Assembly (NCBI GenBank): GCA_900552495.1
Contig: URZY01000017.1
Coordinates: 1-12,689 of the forward strand
Length of the DNA stretch: 12,689 nt
From: an uncultured Mycoplasmatota bacterium
GTDB taxonomy: Bacteria > Bacillota_I > Bacilli_A > RF39 > UBA660
Reading direction: 5' to 3'
Part shown: in pieces, positions 8,901 to 12,689 of the stretch
Layout: every line of letters starts with the position of its first letter
Position numbering within the stretch: the first letter of the stretch is position 1
The notes under the pieces: model-generated
The model's database searches: none
What the model saw: only the letters and a program-made list of their open reading frames with translations
Told to the model about the DNA's origin: nothing
Position numbers and translations under genes: made by a program

Positions 8901-9050
8901 GTTGACTACAAATTAAAAAATATCGCTGATCAAGCATATGACCAACAATTAAATGGCTACCGCAGTATAATCGAAGAAAAAACAAATAAAAAAGTTAGTT
9001 GTTATCTTTATTCAATAATGGACAATACTTTTAGAAAGGTTGAAAAATGA
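5937..9050 (+). CDS. addA: AddA subunit: SF1A helicase and nuclease
   Basis: AddA is the ATP-driven 3'-to-5' motor of AddAB and also cuts DNA with its own C-terminal nuclease. All UvrD-family motifs can be read: Q motif WTKEQQDAI (4-12), Walker A AGAGSGKT (23-30), motif Ia LTFTNAAAAEM (53-63), motif II VDEYQD (358-363), motif III VGDIKQS (383-389), motif IV NFRSR (422-426), motif V HKSKGLEFP (719-727) and motif VI ALTRAKE (792-798). The nuclease follows, with His914, Asp977, and Asp990 and Lys992 in VDYK, an intact D-DxK triad. The length is 1037 residues against 1232 in B. subtilis, so about 200 residues of insertions or linkers are missing while the core is complete. The start overlaps the addB stop by one base and the TGA stop overlaps the phosphatase start by four (ATGA), consistent with one coupled operon. 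The product should work in the cytoplasm as an AddA-AddB heterodimer. Confidence 0.96.
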   Translation: MPSWTKEQQDAINLEGKNIIVSAGAGSGKTAVLTERVLRKLKSGIHINELLVLTFTNAAAAEMKERIRKAINKTPGLEEEATLIDGAYITTFDSFSLSIVKKYHTKLNVTSTISITDEVVIDIEKAKILDAIMDRYYLSPTSAFQKLIQDFCLKDDQELKKYILNTYKKIELKYDKEKYLEDYFINEFTEEKINSYIKEYVDLIDIRRKSIAKLLVDLNDYFDGDYVASIEDSLAKLLSATTYEEIASSLDIKLKAVPRGSCEEGKKIKETISDLIKEIKSLATYSKTAEMSDEIFSTKDNAQTIINIIKELDKRLTIYKTENELYNFTDIARLAIKVVAEYPDIQKELSASFNEILVDEYQDTSDTQEKFISLISNNNVYMVGDIKQSIYRFRNANPYIFKNKYDSYRDTDAGIKIDLVKNFRSRKEVLDNINLLFDLFMDDEIGGADYKASHRMVFGNNAYLEDGYTNQDYNLTCLTYKEVPKPFTKDEQEAFIIGQDIIDKVSTKFQVFDKDSGLLRDIEYKDFVILLDKSKNFDLYKKIFEYLHIPLTILKDEALRKDQDILVLKNLLNLLICIKEKRYDETFKYSFTSISRSYLFKISDEELYNIYTTSAYFETPLYKKCLEVIENIDLMSPSEFLYYVLDAFNYDECLLTIGNVKSFRIRTEYFYNLVKNFESSGNTIYDFATYLEEIFEDDYDLKFSVNTTSANSCKIMTIHKSKGLEFPICYFAGFSSKFNTMELKEKIIYDNKYGLVIQNVNESYKDTILKTLLKFSSKKEEISEKIRLLYVALTRAKEKMIIVLPEQEETNEVFDIVPTYDREKYNSFLSIIKSIFSVLLPFEIKTDVKITRDYQISQSTSFTPNQLTDQSTQITVTELNISTEDIAEKHYSKDSLHLITKEEQETMDYGTRVHEILETIDFTNPTPVLTLLPSSLQEKINLFLSTPIIKENLSSKMYKEYEFTYLIDNTYSHGIIDLLIEKDSEMIIVDYKLKNIADQAYDQQLNGYRSIIEEKTNKKVSCYLYSIMDNTFRKVEK

Positions 9051-9508
9051 TAAAAATTTGTTTTGTATGCCTTGGCAATATTTGCCGTTCCCCAATGGCA
9101 GAATTTATTATGAAAAAGAAAGTTTTAGAATTAAATCTTCAAGAACAATTTTTTATAACCTCACGCGCTACATCGTATGAAGAATCCGGAAATGATATTT
9201 ATCCTCCCGCTAAGAAAAAATTATCTTTGGAAAATATCCCTTATGCTATTCATAAAGCTACTAGATTAGAAAAAACTGACTATGCTCAATTTGACTATTT
9301 TATCTGTATGGAACAAGCTAATGTCAGAAATACTCTTCGAATTTTTGAGCAAGAGGAATCTGACAAAGTGTTTCGTCTCTTCGATATAACAGCCACTAAA
9401 AAGGATATCGCAGACCCCTGGTATACTAATAATTTTGACAGAACGTATAAGGATTTAGATGAAGGCATAGACTTTTTAATTAAATATCTTTTGAGTAATA
9501 AGTTATAA
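9047..9508 (+). CDS. Low-molecular-weight protein-tyrosine (or arginine) phosphatase
   Basis: This is a cytoplasmic phosphatase of the Wzb/YwlE/PtpA family, which removes phosphate from phosphotyrosine or phosphoarginine through a cysteinyl-phosphate intermediate. The P-loop VCLGNICRS lies at the N-terminus as the family requires, with nucleophile Cys8 and phosphate-binding Arg14; the neighbouring Cys13 is often conserved. The general acid is Asp123 in ADPWY. The 153-residue length is normal, so the gene looks complete and active. Whether it prefers Tyr or Arg cannot be read safely from the sequence. The ATG overlaps the addA stop as ATGA, with AGAAAGG (9033-9039) in front, so it is translated together with the recombination nuclease. 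No tyrosine kinase, arginine kinase or capsule gene is nearby, so its target is not suggested by context. Confidence 0.95.
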   Translation: MIKICFVCLGNICRSPMAEFIMKKKVLELNLQEQFFITSRATSYEESGNDIYPPAKKKLSLENIPYAIHKATRLEKTDYAQFDYFICMEQANVRNTLRIFEQEESDKVFRLFDITATKKDIADPWYTNNFDRTYKDLDEGIDFLIKYLLSNKL

Positions 9509-9534
9509 CTATGATTATAACTTATTATTTTTTT
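9496..9534 (+). terminator. Rho-independent terminator of the addBA-phosphatase operon
   Basis: A perfect 13-bp inverted repeat (9496-9508 with 9515-9527) with a 6-base loop is followed by seven T (9528-9534). The left arm consists of the last coding bases and stop codon of the phosphatase gene. The stem has a single G-C pair, so its strength comes from length. Confidence 0.88.
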
Positions 9535-9540
9535 CTAGCC

Positions 9541-9569
9541 TTGTCAAAATCTGCTAAATATGATATAAT
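9541..9569 (+). promoter_or_regulatory. Strong extended -10 promoter of the two-gene operon
   Basis: TTGTCA (9541-9546) and TATAAT (9564-9569) are 17 bases apart, and TG at 9561-9562 makes an extended -10 (TGATATAAT). Transcription should start near 9576, about 26 bases before ATG 9602. It follows the previous terminator directly, so the downstream pair is an independent unit. No clear operator repeat is seen around it. Confidence 0.82.
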
Positions 9570-9585
9570 ATGTGCCACATATGGA

Positions 9586-9594
9586 AAAGAGGGG
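9586..9594 (+). promoter_or_regulatory. Ribosome binding site that decides the start at 9602
   Basis: AAAGAGGGG ends seven bases before ATG 9602. The in-frame GTG at 9572 lies before the predicted transcript start, and ATG 9581 has no ribosome site in front, so both earlier starts are disfavoured. Confidence 0.75.
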
Positions 9595-9601
9595 TTCGTT
9601 T

Positions 9602-10588
9602 ATGGAAAAATACCATTATATTCAAATTACTAATTTTGATGATATTAGTGAGGAACAGTTAACAGCTGCAATTGAACAAAACAGCAATACATATAATTTA
9701 ATGAGTAGAGAAGTCGAAAATCTTCATAGAGTTAGTGAAGCTGCGAAAGCCCAAATAAAGAAGCCGCCTACCATTATAGAAACGGAGAAACCAAGCATAG
9801 AAGAATTGCCTTTTGATGCTGATTTTGAAGAAGAAATCGAGTACTATTACTCTGAATTAAGAAAATTAACTTTACAGCAATTAGAGCAAGAATTAACCGC
9901 GACTTTACCAGCACGAAGTCATTATGAATATGAAAGAATTCTCCGTCGTCTACAAGCAGAACTATTAAAAGAATGTAAAGAAATTCGTGATTTTATTGCT
10001 ACAGAACCAGCATTAAGTCAAAATGATTTAAAGGAATTTCAAATCGAGCTAAACTCTCATATGGCCAAATTAGCCGCAATTTCTGCTGAAATAAATAGAA
10101 AGCAAGAAACTGTTGTTGCTGAACCACCTGAAAATAATCTCATCTTCGTACCTACCTCAAGTGGTAATATCCGAATATTAGATGATGTTGCTGGCATGGA
10201 CATTGAACATGCTAGAGCTATTGCCCAATTAATAACATCTATTAAAGATGGGACTTTTAAACAAGCAAAATGCTTAAGTGGCGCTGGCTTTACTTTAAAC
10301 GAGGTTCGTGACTTAAATATGGGTGGGCGTGTAACCTTTATGCGTTTGAATAGTGATACCTACGCGATAATTGGAGCTTTTATTAAAAAGACAAATAATA
10401 ACAGTGGCTATCGTAAAATTTTAAATAATCATGCACAAGCCTACTATGATGTAGAGCAACAATTAAAAGAAAATGCCACTAATCCAGACTTTTTATCAAT
10501 GCATAAACTATATGAACAAGAACTATTCAGAAAATTATCACCACCAGTCCTAGAGCATCCAGCAGTTCATACTAAGGGAGGTAAATAA
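9602..10588 (+). CDS. Uncharacterised coiled-coil protein with a RelE/HigB-like C-terminal domain
   Basis: I do not recognise this 328-residue soluble protein as a named family. It has no signal peptide or membrane segment. Roughly residues 55-165 are charged, Glu/Leu/Lys-rich helices likely to form coiled coils. A Pro-rich break (AEPPEN) leads to a domain at about 180-300: a strand (LIFVP), helices (EHARAIAQLITSIKDGT), then CLSG, NEVRDL and RVTFMRL (243-249), and YAIIGAFIKKT (254-264) with N/S-rich and A-x-YY segments after it. This helix-helix-strand order, with E-R, RVxF and a hydrophobic strand ending FxKK, resembles RelE/HigB (Gp49-like) RNase toxins. The resemblance is from reading by eye; an active RNase is not established. 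The protein is three times longer than a free toxin and lacks a small neighbouring antitoxin gene. It shares a transcript with the large helical gene one base downstream, suggesting a complex. Confidence 0.72.
   Translation: MEKYHYIQITNFDDISEEQLTAAIEQNSNTYNLMSREVENLHRVSEAAKAQIKKPPTIIETEKPSIEELPFDADFEEEIEYYYSELRKLTLQQLEQELTATLPARSHYEYERILRRLQAELLKECKEIRDFIATEPALSQNDLKEFQIELNSHMAKLAAISAEINRKQETVVAEPPENNLIFVPTSSGNIRILDDVAGMDIEHARAIAQLITSIKDGTFKQAKCLSGAGFTLNEVRDLNMGGRVTFMRLNSDTYAIIGAFIKKTNNNSGYRKILNNHAQAYYDVEQQLKENATNPDFLSMHKLYEQELFRKLSPPVLEHPAVHTKGGK
10577..10582 (+). promoter_or_regulatory. Ribosome binding site of the large helical gene
   Basis: GGAGGT, inside the last codons of the upstream gene, lies seven bases before ATG 10590. 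The two genes are one base apart, so re-initiation or coupled translation is likely. Confidence 0.75.
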
Positions 10589-10589
10589 G

Positions 10590-12557
10590 ATGAAAGCACT
10601 ATTAAAACAACTTCATAATGCTCAAAATACAATTACTGCTGCCTTAGAAACACCAAATGAAAAATATGAATTTTATCAAAATTTTTTCAAGAAATATGAT
10701 ATAAATTCTTTTAAAAATATTCTTAAAATTGATCGAGCTGACTTGGCAATAGCTATAACTGCCGCCTCTGATGATTCCGAGGAGATTGATGAAATAACAG
10801 CCTTATTACAAGCTAATAGTGAATTTTTTAGAACTATAGATGAAAGCAGTATCAATGACTTTTTAGAAATTATTGACGCCTTAGAAGATGCTGATATTTT
10901 AGATGATGTGTTATATAACCTTCAACACGGAATTAGATTTTCTAAATTAAAACGATTTCTTTCTGAAGAAAACTATAATACAGAAGCCTTAGCAGAAGTT
11001 GCCACATCCTTTGGCTGTACTCCGCAGTATTTTGCTTCTTTTATTGACTTCTTACGTAATGAAAGAGAAAAATATTTATCAGATGTAGAATCAGAAGACG
11101 AAATTCCAGATATTCCTATCTATTCTGCCCTTAATTTTATCTCTTTTTTAAACGAAGCCGAACGGGAACATGAATTAAGTGGCCAAGCAATTGATAATTT
11201 AATTACAGAACTTAGCGATTTAAACGCAAGTCCCAAAGCACTTAAAAGACTTTCTGACTTTACTGATCAATTAAGAGGTTATAATCCCGCTAGATTTGTT
11301 GAAGAGCTTGCCTATATAAGAAAATATTATGAGAAGTTAGCCTCAGCAGAGAAGAGTCGACTTAAAACCTTAAATCGTCAAAAAAGAAATTATGAACTTC
11401 TCGAAAATCAAATATATTTAGATACTCAACACCCAGATAGGATAATAAAAATTCCTAGTAAACAGCTAGCTAAAATTCAAGAATCAGACATTAGAAAATC
11501 AACTCTTAGAGTCATTTATAAGCACAATCTTGCTTTATGTGCTGCCAAACAAGCTGAATATGAAGAAGCAACCGCTAATGATACCCCGCATTATCAGGTA
11601 TTACTTGCCAAGTATGGTATATCACCAAATCAGTATGAAATAGGAACAATCTTACAACATTCATTGAAAGATATAGAAGCGATGTTGCAGCAACTAACAA
11701 AGCGAAATATCACTGAGCCTAAAATGCTACTAAATATAATTCAAGTAAGTAATTTAGAAACTATTAATAATTATTCAAGCCTAATTGACAAAGGAATTAT
11801 AACTAGTAACTTGTTAACTGGACATTTGAGTTTATTTGATTATAATTCTAAAGACTATCAAAATATGATGCATAATTTACAAACTATTCAAAATAATGAA
11901 CTTAATCCATATTATTTTACTACTTCGGAAGAAGTTCTGATAACTCCATATCAAAGGTTCCAACACAACATTGATACTTTGAAAAACTATCAGTTGACTG
12001 CTTCCTTACATACAGGAATTGACGCCTCATTCTTAGCCGCGCAAGATTTAACAGATGCTATTGATACGCTTTTAGAATTAGGTTACGAAACCACTTTAGA
12101 AGATTCACTGGATCTCTTAAATTATCGTGATAAATTTAATCGCCTTCATATTTTAAAGGCTTTAAATATGAAGGTGACATCAAAAGAAGAATTAGTAACA
12201 GTCTTAACAACCGACAAATTTTATCTGCCAGACGATCAGATAATCAATTACATTTATAATGCTGCTATTCACAATCTGCCTAGCAACATTTCACGTTTAG
12301 AAACAGAAAGAGTAACCCCTGTTTCACTAGAACCGTTAAGCGAATTTTCTAAAACTTCAAGAACTTATAATATTGGCGGCGTAACTATCTCTAAAAATAG
12401 AGTTCAACGAAATTTAAATTCTATAAAACAAACGGGGAATCCTACCAATCGATTGCTTTATAGCATTTTAAATGGCGCTACATTAACTGATGAAGAAGTA
12501 ACCGCCATTTCCACTAGTTTAAGTCCTAAAAAGGATCAACAATTGGTAAAAAGATAA
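10590..12557 (+). CDS. Uncharacterised 655-residue all-helical protein
   Basis: I do not recognise this protein. No signal peptide, membrane segment, nucleotide-binding loop or catalytic motif is visible, so it is probably cytoplasmic and structural or regulatory. The N-terminal ~170 residues are acidic amphipathic helices (for example EIIDALEDADILDDVLYNL). Residues about 244-276 are strongly basic and may form a coiled coil (SRLKTLNRQKRNYELLE). The middle and C-terminal parts (about 345-575) look like successive helical hairpins, possibly degenerate repeats with N-x-x-x-L spacing. A distinct C-terminal module begins at Tyr593 (YNIGGVTISKNRVQRNL) and ends LLYSILNGATLTDEE, a layout that looks conserved rather than random. 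It shares a promoter and coupled translation with the RelE-like-domain gene upstream, so the products probably interact. A sequestering partner or scaffold is possible, but that is inference only. Confidence 0.75.
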   Translation: MKALLKQLHNAQNTITAALETPNEKYEFYQNFFKKYDINSFKNILKIDRADLAIAITAASDDSEEIDEITALLQANSEFFRTIDESSINDFLEIIDALEDADILDDVLYNLQHGIRFSKLKRFLSEENYNTEALAEVATSFGCTPQYFASFIDFLRNEREKYLSDVESEDEIPDIPIYSALNFISFLNEAEREHELSGQAIDNLITELSDLNASPKALKRLSDFTDQLRGYNPARFVEELAYIRKYYEKLASAEKSRLKTLNRQKRNYELLENQIYLDTQHPDRIIKIPSKQLAKIQESDIRKSTLRVIYKHNLALCAAKQAEYEEATANDTPHYQVLLAKYGISPNQYEIGTILQHSLKDIEAMLQQLTKRNITEPKMLLNIIQVSNLETINNYSSLIDKGIITSNLLTGHLSLFDYNSKDYQNMMHNLQTIQNNELNPYYFTTSEEVLITPYQRFQHNIDTLKNYQLTASLHTGIDASFLAAQDLTDAIDTLLELGYETTLEDSLDLLNYRDKFNRLHILKALNMKVTSKEELVTVLTTDKFYLPDDQIINYIYNAAIHNLPSNISRLETERVTPVSLEPLSEFSKTSRTYNIGGVTISKNRVQRNLNSIKQTGNPTNRLLYSILNGATLTDEEVTAISTSLSPKKDQQLVKR

Positions 12558-12589
12558 ATTAATGCTCTCAAATAGTATTTTAAGAATAG

Positions 12590-12622
12590 AAAGAAAGTCA
12601 CTGTAGTAGTTTGACTTTTTTT
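12590..12622 (+). terminator. Probable Rho-independent terminator of the last operon
   Basis: AAAGTCA (12594-12600) pairs with TGACTTT (12612-12618), and the stem can extend outward by up to four pairs (one G-T), with an 11-base loop and a T-run to 12622. It lies 33 bases after the stop codon. Confidence 0.75.
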
Positions 12623-12689
12623 CATATTTAGCAATTGTATAATTGTAAATGATGTGATACCAAAAAATCAGAAAAAATATTAATTCTAA
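12623..12689 (+). other. Right-edge intergenic sequence with a possible weak promoter
   Basis: No coding frame or RNA gene is evident. TATAAT occurs at 12638-12643, and CAATT (12632-12636) with AATTG (12641-12645) forms a small inverted repeat around it. The nearest -35-like box, TTGACT at 12611-12616, is 21 bases away and inside the terminator, so the promoter reading is weak. Any gene it serves would lie beyond the window. Confidence 0.3.

Noticed and set aside
9572..9601. GTG 9572 or ATG 9581 as start of the RelE-like-domain gene
   Set aside because: GTG 9572 lies before the predicted transcript start, ATG 9581 has no ribosome site, and AAAGAGGGG is correctly placed for ATG 9602.
9602..12557. 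Calling the last operon a classic type II toxin-antitoxin pair
   Set aside because: The products have 328 and 655 residues, no small DNA-binding antitoxin is present and no operator repeat is seen at the promoter. Only the fold resemblance of one domain is supported.

Overview
The window is AT-rich (by eye roughly one third G+C) with Bacillus-type signals throughout: TTGACA/TATAAT-like promoters, AGGAGG-type ribosome binding sites, hairpin plus T-run terminators and an AddAB (not RecBCD) recombination nuclease. All complete genes are on the + strand. Trp is coded by TGG, and addA ends in a TGA that overlaps the next start, so the standard bacterial code applies rather than the Mycoplasma code. 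The compact AddA and AddB and the very large Ser/Thr/Asn-rich prepilin-like protein suggest a gut- or host-associated Bacilli/Mollicutes-like Firmicute. The lineage is inferred, not proven.

Region 1 (1-3561) is an envelope/secretion block. It opens with the 3' end of a Cys-rich exported-looking protein whose tail resembles the end of a thrombospondin type-1 repeat, followed by a terminator (337-370). A strong promoter (417-446) then drives two genes: a 761-residue protein with a class III-type prepilin signal (G|FTLIE) and six Ig-like repeats, and a 242-residue protein with one N-terminal membrane anchor. A hairpin terminator (3534-3561) closes this unit.

Region 2 (3565-9534) is a DNA-repair operon of addB, addA and a low-molecular-weight protein-tyrosine phosphatase. 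The genes overlap by 1 and 4 bases, so translation is probably coupled. AddB keeps its nuclease triad and four iron-sulfur cysteines but lacks the N-terminal P-loop found in B. subtilis AddB. AddA keeps every SF1 helicase motif and its own nuclease motif. A 13-bp terminator hairpin starts inside the last codons of the phosphatase gene.

Region 3 (9541-12622) is a two-gene operon with its own extended -10 promoter and terminator. The first gene encodes a 328-residue soluble protein with a coiled-coil N-terminal half and a C-terminal domain resembling the RelE/HigB toxin fold. The second, one base downstream, encodes a 655-residue all-helical protein that I do not recognise. This pair is the best candidate here for an undescribed system. 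The last 132 bases hold the terminator and a possible weak promoter for a gene outside the window. I see no tRNA, rRNA, CRISPR array, insertion sequence or phage gene.
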